Shown here: positions 17,575 through 26,056 of the stretch, in pieces
How positions within the stretch are numbered: the stretch's first letter is position 1
Layout of the letters: every line of letters begins with the position of its first letter
Source: Gammaproteobacteria bacterium
Lineage (GTDB): Bacteria > Pseudomonadota > Gammaproteobacteria > Pseudomonadales > Azotimanducaceae
Reading direction: 5' to 3'
NCBI GenBank assembly: GCA_028821125.1
Contig: JAPPHD010000037.1
Coordinates: 1 to 64,000 of the forward strand
Length of the DNA: 64,000 nucleotides
The notes under the pieces: model-generated
Told to the model about the DNA's origin: nothing
The model's database searches: none
What the model saw: only the letters and a program-made list of their open reading frames with translations
Position numbers and translations under genes: made by a program

Positions 17575-20500
17575 TTATTGGCAGGCTTCGCACTCCGGAT
17601 CGTCGATGGAGCAGGCGGGCGGCGTGGGCGCCGCATCACCCAGTTCGTGGCCGGCATCGGGCGCCGGGCCGGATGAATTCGTGTTGCCGCCAAGCGCCGC
17701 CATTCCGGTTCCAGCGGCATCGACCGCCGGTGCCGCGGACGGCGCGGGGCCGCTCTGCACGGCGTTCAGGGTGCCTCGGTCGAGGGTGGACTTCTCCGTG
17801 CTGGTGGCGCCCAGGGCGCGCAGGTAGTAGGTGGTTTTCAGGCCCCTGAGCCAGGCCATGCGGTAGGTCACATCGAGTTTCTTGCCCGAGGCCTCGGCCA
17901 TGTAGAGGTTGAGGGACTGGGCCTGATCGATCCATTTCTGGCGCCTGGCCGCCGCATCCACCAGCCAGCGGGGCTCCACCTCGAAGGCGGTGGCATAGAG
18001 CAGCTTCAGGTCTTCCGGCACCCGGTCGATTTCCTTCAGCGACCCGTCGTAGTACTTGAGGTCGTTGACCATGACCTGATCCCACAGCCCATGGGTCTTG
18101 AGGTCGTGCACCATGTAGGGATTGACGACCGTGAACTCCCCGGACAGGTTCGACTTGACGTAGAGGTTCTGATAGGTCGGCTCGATGGACTGGGAGACGC
18201 CGGTGATGTTGGCGATGGTTGCCGTGGGCGCAATGGCCATGACGTTGGAGTTGCGCATGCCCGCGGCCTGCACCTTGCCGCGCAGCTTGTCCCAGTCGAG
18301 GGTGGTATCGAAATTGGCGTGCAGGTATTCCTTGCCCCGTTCCGAGCGCAGGCGCCTGAGCGAGTCGATGGGCAGTACGCCCCGGCTCCACAGCGACCCG
18401 GAGAAGCTCGGATAGGTGCCGCGCTCCCTGGCCAGCTTTGACGATGCCTCGATGGCGAAATAGCTCACCGCCTCCATCGAACGGTCGGCGAACTCCACCG
18501 CGGCTTCGGAGGCATAGGGGATGCGCAGCCGGTAGAGCACGTCCTGGAAGCCCATGACGCCAAGCCCCACCGGGCGGTGCTTCATGTTCGAGTTGCGGGC
18601 CTGGTCCACCGAGTAGTAATTGATGTCGATCACGTTGTCGAGCATGCGCACCGCCGTGCGCACTGTCTTTTTCAGCTTCTTCATGTCGAGCTTGCCGTTC
18701 TCGACGTGCTGCACCAGGTTTACGCTGCCGAGGTTGCACACGGCGATCTCCTCGCGCGATGTATTCAGCGTGATCTCGGTGCACAGGTTCGATGAGTGCA
18801 CCACGCCGATGTGCTGCTGGGGCGAGCGCACGTTGCACGAGTCCTTGAAGGTCATCCAGGGATGGCCCGTCTCGAACAGCATGGAGAGCATCTTGCGCCA
18901 CAGGTCGCGCGCCTTGATGCGCTTGTGCAGCAGCCCGAGAGCCTTCGCGTTCTGTTCGTAGTGCTCGAAGCGCGCCTCGAACGCCCGGCCGTACAGGTCG
19001 TGCAGGTCCGGCACCTCGTTGGGGGAGAAAAGCGTCCAGCCGCCGTCTTCGCTGACGCGCTTCATGAATAGGTCCGGAATCCAGTTGGCCGTGTTCATGT
19101 CATGGGTGCGCCGCCGGTCGTCGCCGGTGTTCTTGCGCAGCTCCAGGAACTCCTCGATGTCGAGATGCCAGGTTTCCAGGTAGGAGCACACCGCGCCCTT
19201 GCGCTTGCCGCCCTGGTTCACGGCCACCGCGGTGTCGTTCACCACCTTGAGGAAGGGCACCAGGCCCTGGGACTTGCCGTTGGTGCCCTTGATGTAGGAG
19301 CCGAGCGCCCGCACCGGCGTCCAGTCGTTGCCCAGGCCCCCGGCCCACTTCGACAGCATGGCGTTGTCGTGGATGGCGTTGTAGATGCCGTCGAGATCGT
19401 CGGGCACGGTGGTGAGGAAGCAGGAGGAGAGCTGCGAGCGCAGGGTGCCGGCGTTGAACAGCGTGGGCGTGGAACTCATGTACTCGAAGTTCGACAGCAG
19501 GTTGTAGAACTCGATGGCGCGCCGGGTCGGGTCGCTCTCTTCCGCGGCGAGGCCCATGGCGACCCGCATGAAGAACACCTGGGGCAGCTCGAACTTGATG
19601 TCGTCGTCTTCGGTGTGGCTGTGGATGAAGTAGCGGTCGTAGAGGGTCTGCAGGCCAAGGTAGGTGAATTTCAGGTCACGGCCGGCATCGATGGCCGCGC
19701 CCAGGGCGCCGAGGTCGAAGTCGAGCAGGGTGTGGTTGACCAGTTCGAGCTCGACGCCTTTTTCGATGAAGCGCTCGAGCGCCCGGGGATAGACATCGGC
19801 CATCTGTGCCTGTGTCGCCGAGTAGTCGCCTTCGGCGGCGCCCGGAGCCTGCACGTCGAGGAACCGCAGGGCTTCGCTGCGCAACTGGTCGAGCAGCAGC
19901 CGCGCGGTGACCTGGGAGTAATTGGGTTCTTCCTCGACCAGCGTGCGCGCCGTCATCAGGAGCGCGGTGCCGACGTCGCGGGCATCGATGCCGTCGTAAA
20001 GGTTGGCCAGGCTCTCGTCGATGATGCGCCCGGCATCCACGTCCCCGAGGCCCGCGCAGGCCTCGGCGACGATGGTGCGGATGCGGCCGACGTTGAGCGG
20101 CTCGACCCGGCCGTCTTCCCGGGTCACGGTGATGTCGGCGCGTTCCCCGGCGCCGGATTCCGCTTTCCGGGCGGCGCGAACCCGGGCACGCTCCTCCCGG
20201 TAGAGCACGTAGTCCCTGGCCACCTTGTGCTCGCCGGAGCGCATCAGCGCGAGTTCCACCTGGTCCTGGATCTCCTCGATGTGCACGGTGCCGCCGGAAG
20301 GCAGGCGCCGGCGGAATGTGGCGCTCACCTGTTCCGTCAGCGCCGCCACCATTTCGCGGATTCTGGGCGAGGCGGCCGCCGTGCCGCCCTCCACCGCGAG
20401 GAAGGCCTTGGTCATGGCGATGGCGATCTTGTCGTCGGTGTAGGGCACCACCTCGCCGGTGCGCTTGATGACCTTGAGGCGGCCGGGCGCGGTTGCGGCG

Positions 20501-20607
20501 ACGCCGGGCGAAAGCGTTGGCGGGGGTGTTGCCGGCGTGGATTCGGGGCTGGTTTCCAGGACGTTTGGCTGCATGGTGTCGGCTGTCTCCGTATCTCGTT
20601 GGGCCAC
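17575..20607 (-). CDS. nrdA: Class I ribonucleotide reductase alpha subunit with two ATP cones
   Basis: A 1010-residue catalytic and allosteric subunit converting ribonucleoside diphosphates to deoxy forms. It has two ATP-cone modules in tandem: cone 1 at about 44-138 (LKVIKRTGEVVPY) and cone 2 at about 157-250 (ITVTREDGRVEPLN), as in Pseudomonas NrdA. The catalytic barrel follows, with the substrate-site Cys in QLSSCFL and the NLCTEI active-site motif. The C-terminal redox tail ends in CSIDDPECEACQ; a Gly/Ala/Ser-rich linker (about 940-995) precedes it. E. coli NrdA is 761 residues, the excess being the second cone and linkers. First gene of an nrdA-orf-nrdB operon with NrdR boxes upstream. 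Confidence 0.96.
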   Translation of the reverse strand: MAQRDTETADTMQPNVLETSPESTPATPPPTLSPGVAATAPGRLKVIKRTGEVVPYTDDKIAIAMTKAFLAVEGGTAAASPRIREMVAALTEQVSATFRRRLPSGGTVHIEEIQDQVELALMRSGEHKVARDYVLYREERARVRAARKAESGAGERADITVTREDGRVEPLNVGRIRTIVAEACAGLGDVDAGRIIDESLANLYDGIDARDVGTALLMTARTLVEEEPNYSQVTARLLLDQLRSEALRFLDVQAPGAAEGDYSATQAQMADVYPRALERFIEKGVELELVNHTLLDFDLGALGAAIDAGRDLKFTYLGLQTLYDRYFIHSHTEDDDIKFELPQVFFMRVAMGLAAEESDPTRRAIEFYNLLSNFEYMSSTPTLFNAGTLRSQLSSCFLTTVPDDLDGIYNAIHDNAMLSKWAGGLGNDWTPVRALGSYIKGTNGKSQGLVPFLKVVNDTAVAVNQGGKRKGAVCSYLETWHLDIEEFLELRKNTGDDRRRTHDMNTANWIPDLFMKRVSEDGGWTLFSPNEVPDLHDLYGRAFEARFEHYEQNAKALGLLHKRIKARDLWRKMLSMLFETGHPWMTFKDSCNVRSPQQHIGVVHSSNLCTEITLNTSREEIAVCNLGSVNLVQHVENGKLDMKKLKKTVRTAVRMLDNVIDINYYSVDQARNSNMKHRPVGLGVMGFQDVLYRLRIPYASEAAVEFADRSMEAVSYFAIEASSKLARERGTYPSFSGSLWSRGVLPIDSLRRLRSERGKEYLHANFDTTLDWDKLRGKVQAAGMRNSNVMAIAPTATIANITGVSQSIEPTYQNLYVKSNLSGEFTVVNPYMVHDLKTHGLWDQVMVNDLKYYDGSLKEIDRVPEDLKLLYATAFEVEPRWLVDAAARRQKWIDQAQSLNLYMAEASGKKLDVTYRMAWLRGLKTTYYLRALGATSTEKSTLDRGTLNAVQSGPAPSAAPAVDAAGTGMAALGGNTNSSGPAPDAGHELGDAAPTPPACSIDDPECEACQ

Positions 20608-20840
20608 TCACGAGAGGCTGGTGCTTCGCGGCCGCCGGAATGATCCGTGCGCGAGGCCCCGAAATCCGCAACCACAACACCTTGTGGTTGCCAGGCCGCC
20701 GGACCGACCGCGGCCGACACCCCTCCCCGAGTGCGGCAGACCCCGATGCGGCCAGCCGGATCGATGGGAAAACGGGCGCCCCCCGCCAAGGGGAACCGCG
20801 TTGTCCGGCCACCGACCGCCTGCCGGCCCTGCGCCGCAAA

Positions 20841-20888
20841 ACGCCATATATTGGGTTTGCTGCCGCACGCCCGCACAACATAATGCGC
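20841..20888 (-). promoter_or_regulatory. Tandem NrdR boxes over the nrdA promoter
   Basis: Two sites match the NrdR consensus ACACWATATATWGTGT: ACGCCATATATTGGGT at 20841-20856 (13/16) and GCACAACATAATGCGC at 20873-20888 (11/16). Their starts are 32 bp apart, about three helical turns, the known NrdR spacing. On the minus strand a promoter-like TTGCAA, 17 bp, TATGTT overlaps the upstream box, so bound NrdR would block nrdA transcription. The box assignments are by eye against the published consensus. Confidence 0.75.
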
Positions 20889-20939
20889 TTCCGGTGCAAT
20901 TGCAAGGGGATAACTCTTTGGAAAAGCGGGTGTGAAACC

Positions 20940-20948
20940 TGTGGAAAA
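20940..20948 (-). promoter_or_regulatory. DnaA box-like site upstream of nrdA
   Basis: TGTGGAAAA is the complement of TTTTCCACA, a match to the relaxed DnaA box TTWTNCACA. DnaA boxes control nrdAB in E. coli. A single 9-mer is weak evidence. The 482-bp gap between nrdA and glpK (20608-21089) otherwise holds the NrdR boxes; its nrdA-proximal 230 bp is GC-rich with no gene or clear motif. Confidence 0.35.
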
Positions 20949-21041
20949 CCGGCCTGAACCTGGGGATTGTTCAAGGCGACAATTCCCGCGTCCGCGCTTG
21001 CCATGAAGGCCGCAAAGGAGGGACTGACGCTTTACGGCCAA

Positions 21042-21057
21042 CCACTATATATTGTGT
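21042..21057. promoter_or_regulatory. Best NrdR box in the window, next to glpK
   Basis: CCACTATATATTGTGT matches the NrdR consensus at 15 of 16 positions, better than the tandem pair nearer nrdA. It ends 32 bp before the glpK start and about 150 bp beyond the tandem pair, with no second box one to three helical turns away. It may help NrdR loop the nrdA control region, or regulate glpK. Confidence 0.6.
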
Positions 21058-21089
21058 TTCCGGCACTGGAGTGCATTCGAGAGTTACCC

Positions 21090-22571
21090 ATGAGCCTGAT
21101 TCTCGCCATCGACCAGGGAACGTCGAGTTCCCGGGGCATCGTCTTCGACCTGGCTGCCGGACGAATTCTCGGAGAAGGACAACGTGAGTTTGCCTGCCGC
21201 TTCCCGCGGGACGGCTGGGTGGAACAGGATCCGGAAGCCGTCTGGAACACGACCCTGTCGGCCTGCCGGAAGGCGATCGACAACGCCGGCGCCACCGGTT
21301 CGGACATCAAGGCCATTGGCATTACGAACCAGCGCGAGACCACCCTGGTATGGGACCGCCGCACCGGCGCCTGTGTGCACGATGCCATCGTCTGGCAGGA
21401 TCGCCGAACCGCGGACCGCTGCGAGCGCCTGCGCTCGGACGGGTTGGAGAACCACGTCAAGGCCAGTACGGGCCTGGTGGCCGACCCCTACTTTTCGGCA
21501 ACGAAACTCGCCTGGCTGCTCGACAGCGATCCGGCGCTGAGATCGCGAGCGGCCGCCGGGGAACTCTGCTTCGGAACCATCGATACCTTTCTGCTCTGGC
21601 GCCTCACCGGCGGCCGGTCGCACCTGACTGACGCCACCAATGCCTCGAGAACCATGCTCTTCGACATCCGCCGCCAGGCCTGGGACGAGGAACTGCTCCG
21701 CTATTTCGACATATCGCCGGAAATGCTGCCTGAAGTCCGCGACAGCGCCGCGGACTTCGGCGTCACGGACGAGAGCTGGTTCGGTGCGCCCATTCCCGTT
21801 ACCGGAATTGCCGGCGACCAGCAGGCGGCGCTGGTCGGACAGGGCTGTTTTGCCGAGGGCGCCTGCAAGGTCACCTGCGGCACGGGGTGTTTCGCGGTGA
21901 CCAATACGGGCGGGCGCATGCTGAATTCGTCCAGCGGGCTGCTCTCAACCGTGGGGTATCGCATCGCCGGGGAGACGACCTATGCACTGGAGGGCAGTGT
22001 CTTCGTGGCCGGAGCGGCGATCAAGTGGCTGCGCGACACCCTGGGCATCATTGCCTCGGCCGCGGAAACCGAGTACCTGGCGAGGGAGACCGGCGCAACC
22101 ACCCATGGGGTTTACGTCGTGCCGGCTTTCACCGGCCTTGGCGCGCCCTGGTGGAACCCGGATGCACGAGGCACCATTACCGGGCTCACGCTCGACAGCA
22201 CGCGGGGCCACATCGTTACCGCTACGCTGCAGAGCGTTGCCTACCAGACCGCGGAACTGCTGGAGGCCATGGCGGGCGACGGCGCCGCGGTGGACCGGTT
22301 GCGCGTAGATGGGGGCATGGCGGTGAACGACTGGCTGTGCCAGTTCATGGCGGACATGTTGAACGTGCCGGTAGAAAGGCCGCCGTTCGTGGAAACCACG
22401 GCACTGGGCGCCGCCACCCTGGCGGGGTTCGGGGCAGGCCTGACGGCGAGCCTGCACGAACGCGACTGGGGGCTCGACCGCTCGTTTGCGCCCGAGATGC
22501 CGAACGAACGGAGGCATGCGCTGCTCGACGGCTGGGGTACCGCGGTTCGGCAGACACTGGCTGGTACATAG
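21090..22571 (+). CDS. glpK: Glycerol kinase
   Basis: A 493-residue FGGY-family kinase making glycerol 3-phosphate from glycerol and ATP. Characteristic motifs include the N-terminal phosphate loop LAIDQGTSSSRGIVFD, TNQRETTLVWDRRTG, the GIAGDQQAAL adenosine region and the C-terminal signature RVDGGMAVNDWLCQFMADML. Length matches E. coli GlpK (502). The frame is open 123 bp upstream, but the ATG at 21090 begins exactly where family similarity begins; no strong ribosome-binding site precedes it. No glycerol facilitator or glycerol-3-phosphate dehydrogenase is adjacent. Confidence 0.96.
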   Translation: MSLILAIDQGTSSSRGIVFDLAAGRILGEGQREFACRFPRDGWVEQDPEAVWNTTLSACRKAIDNAGATGSDIKAIGITNQRETTLVWDRRTGACVHDAIVWQDRRTADRCERLRSDGLENHVKASTGLVADPYFSATKLAWLLDSDPALRSRAAAGELCFGTIDTFLLWRLTGGRSHLTDATNASRTMLFDIRRQAWDEELLRYFDISPEMLPEVRDSAADFGVTDESWFGAPIPVTGIAGDQQAALVGQGCFAEGACKVTCGTGCFAVTNTGGRMLNSSSGLLSTVGYRIAGETTYALEGSVFVAGAAIKWLRDTLGIIASAAETEYLARETGATTHGVYVVPAFTGLGAPWWNPDARGTITGLTLDSTRGHIVTATLQSVAYQTAELLEAMAGDGAAVDRLRVDGGMAVNDWLCQFMADMLNVPVERPPFVETTALGAATLAGFGAGLTASLHERDWGLDRSFAPEMPNERRHALLDGWGTAVRQTLAGT

Positions 22572-22692
22572 ATGCGGGAGGGCGGTGACACACCGGTTGC
22601 GTCGGAATACAACGCTTGTAGTATGGGCACTCGCTATCAATGGGTCCGTTCGACAGTTGACGCTATGATGGAAATCAAGCCCGGGCGGCGCG

Positions 22693-23592
22693 ATGCCCGC
22701 CGTTGAAGCCACCGCCGAGGGGCTGGACTCGGTACTGGAGGAAATCCGTGAACTCGGGCTCGAGGCGCATGCAGCGGAGCTCGATACCTGGGGTCTGACG
22801 GTATTGCCGCCGGAACGGCTGGCGCCACGGGAATTCACCATCCGGCTGCGCGATGCGGTTCTGAATCTCGCGGAGCGCCGCACCGGCGTCAGGCCGGATT
22901 TCGAGAACGGCGCCACCCACGCCAACATCCCGGCCACTTCCGGCCAGACCGGCGAGGCCTGGATGTGGCACATCCTGTTCGACGACCCCATCTTCCCAGA
23001 CGCCCTGATGAACCGGGCCTGCCTGGCCATGGTAACCTACCTGGTGGGATACAGCGCCAAGCTGTCCAACAGCTCGGCACTGGTCAAGGGGCCGGTGGAT
23101 TGGGAGGGGCCACCCCGGCCGCTCGGCCTGCACAACGACAGCCGCGGCGTGCCGGCGCCGCTGCCGCCCTACTCGCAGTTCGCGAGCGCAACCTGGGCAC
23201 TCACCGACTATACGCTGGAGAACGGCGCCCTTGGCTACCTGCCGGGCAGCCACAAGCTGTGCCGGCAGCCGACGCCGGACGAAGCCCTCGACCGGGTCGT
23301 CCCGGTGGAGGCGGAGGCCGGGTCGCTGATCATCTGGCACGGCAATACCTGGCACGCCCCCTTCCCGCGCACGGTGCCGGGCCTGCGGGTGTCGATGCTC
23401 CTCTATTTCTGCCGCGACTACATGACCACCCAGGAACGCTATCGGGAACGGGTACCGAAGGCGATGCTGAAGCGCTATCCGCCACGCTTCCGTACGCTCA
23501 TGGGCCTGATGGACGGCTACGGCTGGGCGGACGAGGGGCCGGACGTGACGCTGCTGCGCAAGTCCCGCTCGGGGTACAGTCAGCATTCGTAG
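22693..23592 (+). CDS. Phytanoyl-CoA dioxygenase (PhyH) family protein, copy A
   Basis: A 299-residue Fe(II)/2-oxoglutarate oxygenase. The facial triad is His147 and Asp149 (LHNDSRG) and His221 (HGNTWHAP), and Arg232 in VPGLRVSMLLYF is placed to bind 2-oxoglutarate. PhyH-family enzymes hydroxylate many small molecules besides phytanoyl-CoA, so the substrate is open. It is followed after 66 bp by a phosphotriesterase-like gene and is paralogous to the 324-residue protein encoded near 33 kb (shared ENGAL, PGSH, NTWH and PGLRV blocks). Confidence 0.88.
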   Translation: MPAVEATAEGLDSVLEEIRELGLEAHAAELDTWGLTVLPPERLAPREFTIRLRDAVLNLAERRTGVRPDFENGATHANIPATSGQTGEAWMWHILFDDPIFPDALMNRACLAMVTYLVGYSAKLSNSSALVKGPVDWEGPPRPLGLHNDSRGVPAPLPPYSQFASATWALTDYTLENGALGYLPGSHKLCRQPTPDEALDRVVPVEAEAGSLIIWHGNTWHAPFPRTVPGLRVSMLLYFCRDYMTTQERYRERVPKAMLKRYPPRFRTLMGLMDGYGWADEGPDVTLLRKSRSGYSQHS

Positions 23593-23658
23593 TTTAGGAA
23601 TCGCTGCCCGCCACCTGAACTGAGGCAGCCGAACGCAATCCGAAACGGGGAAGGACCG

Positions 23659-24807
23659 ATGATTCACAAGGGATCCGTGCAGACGGTACTGGGACCGGTC
23701 GCGCCGGACGCGCTGGGCCTGACGCTCCCCCACGAACACGTGCTGGTGGACATGACGCTGGGCGCCTGTTCGTCGGAAGCGCTGATCGACCAGACCGAGT
23801 CGGGCAAGAAGGCGGCCAGCGTTCCCGAAGCGGGTTGGGAACCCGGCGAAGACGGCCCGGGCACCGCGGCCACCTGGCGGGCGAAGTGGAACCAGCCCAT
23901 CTGCCTCGAGAACCGGGGCGACGTGGCGCGCAACTGGTTCTACTACGGCGACTACAAGATCTCCGACATCGAGGACGTGATCTACGAGGCCAACCTGTTC
24001 AAGCTGCACGGCGGCGGCTGCCTGGTTGACCAGACCTCCATTGGCCTCGGCCGGGACCCGAAGGGGCTGCAGCAGGTATCCCGGGCCACGGGCGTGCACA
24101 TCGTGATGGCGACAAGCTACTACACGCAGGAATACCATCCCGAGCACGTGGCCGGCCTGGATATCGAGGCCCTGGAACAGCGCATACTCCGCGACCTCGA
24201 CCGGGGCGTGGCCGGAGGCGTGCAGGCCGGCATCATCGGCGAGGTGGGTCTGGGCACGAACATCCACCCGGATGAAGAAAAGGTGTTGCGCGCATCCGCA
24301 CGGGCGCAACGGGCGAGCGGCGCGCCGTTGAGCGTGCATCCTGGCTTCGGCCCCGACGCCATCTGGGCGGCGGTGCGCATCCTGGAGGACGAACAGGCCG
24401 ATCTTTCCCGGGTGGTCATGTGCCACTGCGACCACCGCCTGGCCAGCCGTCCGGCGCCGAACTCCTTCGATCCCGAACCCTTCCTGGAACTGGCGACCAC
24501 CGGGATGTACCTGGAATTCGACTGCTTCGGCTGGGAGGAGTCGTATCGCCAGCGCAGCAACGTCGATGCGCCGAACGACGCCATCCGCCTGAACGAGATC
24601 ATGGCGCTGGTGGAAGCGGGTTACGACTCGAAAGTGCTGATTTCCCATGACATCGCGCTGCAGCACTGGCAGCGCAAGTACGGTGGCCACGGCTGGCAGC
24701 ACATTCCGGAGTCGGTCACGGCGCTCATGCGCTACAAGGGCTTCGACGAGGGGCTGATCCAGCGGATCATCGTCGACAATCCGCGCGAAGTTCTCACGAT
24801 AGTCTGA
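23659..24807 (+). CDS. Phosphotriesterase-family metal-dependent hydrolase
   Basis: A 382-residue amidohydrolase-superfamily barrel of the phosphotriesterase-homology type. Ligand motifs in order: HEH at 25-27 (LTLPHEHVLVD), GEVGLGTN where the bridging residue is a Glu rather than the carboxylated Lys of true phosphotriesterases, the His-containing LSVHPGFG and VVMCHCDHR, and the Asp in LISHDIALQ. Many such proteins are lactonases or of unknown function. GGGGAAGGA precedes the ATG. Pairing with the dioxygenase just upstream suggests the two act on one substrate. Confidence 0.87.
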   Translation: MIHKGSVQTVLGPVAPDALGLTLPHEHVLVDMTLGACSSEALIDQTESGKKAASVPEAGWEPGEDGPGTAATWRAKWNQPICLENRGDVARNWFYYGDYKISDIEDVIYEANLFKLHGGGCLVDQTSIGLGRDPKGLQQVSRATGVHIVMATSYYTQEYHPEHVAGLDIEALEQRILRDLDRGVAGGVQAGIIGEVGLGTNIHPDEEKVLRASARAQRASGAPLSVHPGFGPDAIWAAVRILEDEQADLSRVVMCHCDHRLASRPAPNSFDPEPFLELATTGMYLEFDCFGWEESYRQRSNVDAPNDAIRLNEIMALVEAGYDSKVLISHDIALQHWQRKYGGHGWQHIPESVTALMRYKGFDEGLIQRIIVDNPREVLTIV

Positions 24808-24967
24808 GAAGCGGGAATCGGGGGCACTCCTGGGCGGCTCGGATAGTTCGGCTTGAAGCCTGGAATTGCTGCGGCGCAGGCTCGCATGGAACAAATCTCA
24901 ACTGATTGTTTTTATTGGGTTTATTGTAATGTATCGGATTGCGGAACAGGCGCTTCGATCCGGCTCC

Positions 24968-25082
24968 GAGAGTGGGCATGCGGTGCGGACATCCGGCACG
25001 CCAAGCGGACGCGTTGTGGTGGAATTCCAGGGCGCAGGGGTGCTTTAAAGGTGCCGGATGTCCGCACCGCACACCCACTCTC
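24968..25082. repeat. Long inverted repeat between convergent genes
   Basis: Arms 24968-24999 and 25051-25082 are 32 bp with two mismatches, around a 51-bp loop. It sits in the 328-bp gap (24808-25135) between two convergent genes and could terminate transcription both ways. The gap also holds an AT-rich stretch at about 24895-24940 (TTGTTTTTATTGGGTTTA) and no supported ORF. No second copy was seen here. Confidence 0.75.
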
Positions 25083-25135
25083 TCCCTGCGATAGGCCAGC
25101 GTTCCCTTCGTGTCAACACCCCGGTGCTAGTAGCG

Positions 25136-25969
25136 TTAGGGGAGAATGGTCACCGGGTGTGGGCGAGGCGGAGCGGCCGGCGCGAGTTCGCGCATTTGCG
25201 GAATGTATCCGGCGAGCGTGAGTTGTCGGTTGCCGGGGCTCGGATGCGTGCTCAGGAACTCGGGCTGACGCGAGCCGCCGTGCCGTTGCATCTTCTGCCA
25301 CAGGGTCAGGGCCGCCAGCGGCTCGTAACCCGCCCGCGCGGCGATCTCGAAGCCCATGCGGTCCGCTTCGGATTCCGCCGTGCGGCTGTTGGGCAGTTGC
25401 AGCGCGAGCACCGCGGCCAGCGCGGCGCCCTGCCCGAGGCCCCGATGCTCGGTGGCTGCGGTAACGGTGAGTACGCCGAGGCCCTGGGCCAGCGCCAGGG
25501 ACATGCGTTCGGCGGTGTGGTTGGCGACGGCGTGGGAGATCTCGTGGCCCATGACCTGCGCGAGTTCGTCGTCGGTGAGATCGAGCTTGTGGACAAGGCC
25601 GCTGTAGATGGCCATGCGCCCACCGGCCATGCACCAGGCATTGACCGTCTCGGGACCGTCGATGAGCGCCACGCTCCAGCGCCAGTCGGCGGTGTGCGGG
25701 TACAGCCGCACCGTCTCGGCGACCAGCCGGCCGGTGACCGTGCCGACACGGTCGGCCAGAAACGGGTCGTCGAGCAGCCTGTCCTGCTGCTCCAATTGCC
25801 GGACGGTGGAAGTGTAGGCCACGCGGGACTCGGCGATGGCGGCGTCAGGTGAAATGAGCATGAACTGGCTGCGGCCGGTGGGGCTCGTGGTGCAACCGGC
25901 AACCACAAGCAGAAGAAACGCAAGCGCTGTCGTCAGACGCGGCACGTATTGCTTCCCTGGCAAGGCCAA
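25136..25969 (-). CDS. M48-family zinc metalloprotease lipoprotein
   Basis: A 277-residue peptidase of the M48 type found in the periplasm or on the outer membrane (BepA/LoiP-like). An N-terminal lipoprotein signal ends in LLLVVAGC. The zinc signature GHEISH lies mid-protein, and the third ligand is the Glu in RTAESEADRMG. STHPSPGNR is the conserved C-terminal motif of this group. Such proteases clear misassembled outer-membrane proteins, a natural role in a receptor-rich genome. No tetratricopeptide domain follows, unlike BepA. It is a single gene convergent with the phosphotriesterase-like gene. Confidence 0.9.
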   Translation of the reverse strand: MALPGKQYVPRLTTALAFLLLVVAGCTTSPTGRSQFMLISPDAAIAESRVAYTSTVRQLEQQDRLLDDPFLADRVGTVTGRLVAETVRLYPHTADWRWSVALIDGPETVNAWCMAGGRMAIYSGLVHKLDLTDDELAQVMGHEISHAVANHTAERMSLALAQGLGVLTVTAATEHRGLGQGAALAAVLALQLPNSRTAESEADRMGFEIAARAGYEPLAALTLWQKMQRHGGSRQPEFLSTHPSPGNRQLTLAGYIPQMRELAPAAPPRPHPVTILP

Positions 25970-26056
25970 GGTGCATTTTCGACAAACAAAACGGGGAATT
26001 GCAACCGAACCGAACAGTCTGCCACCGAGCGGCGCGAACCCGTCGAAGGGCTCAGG

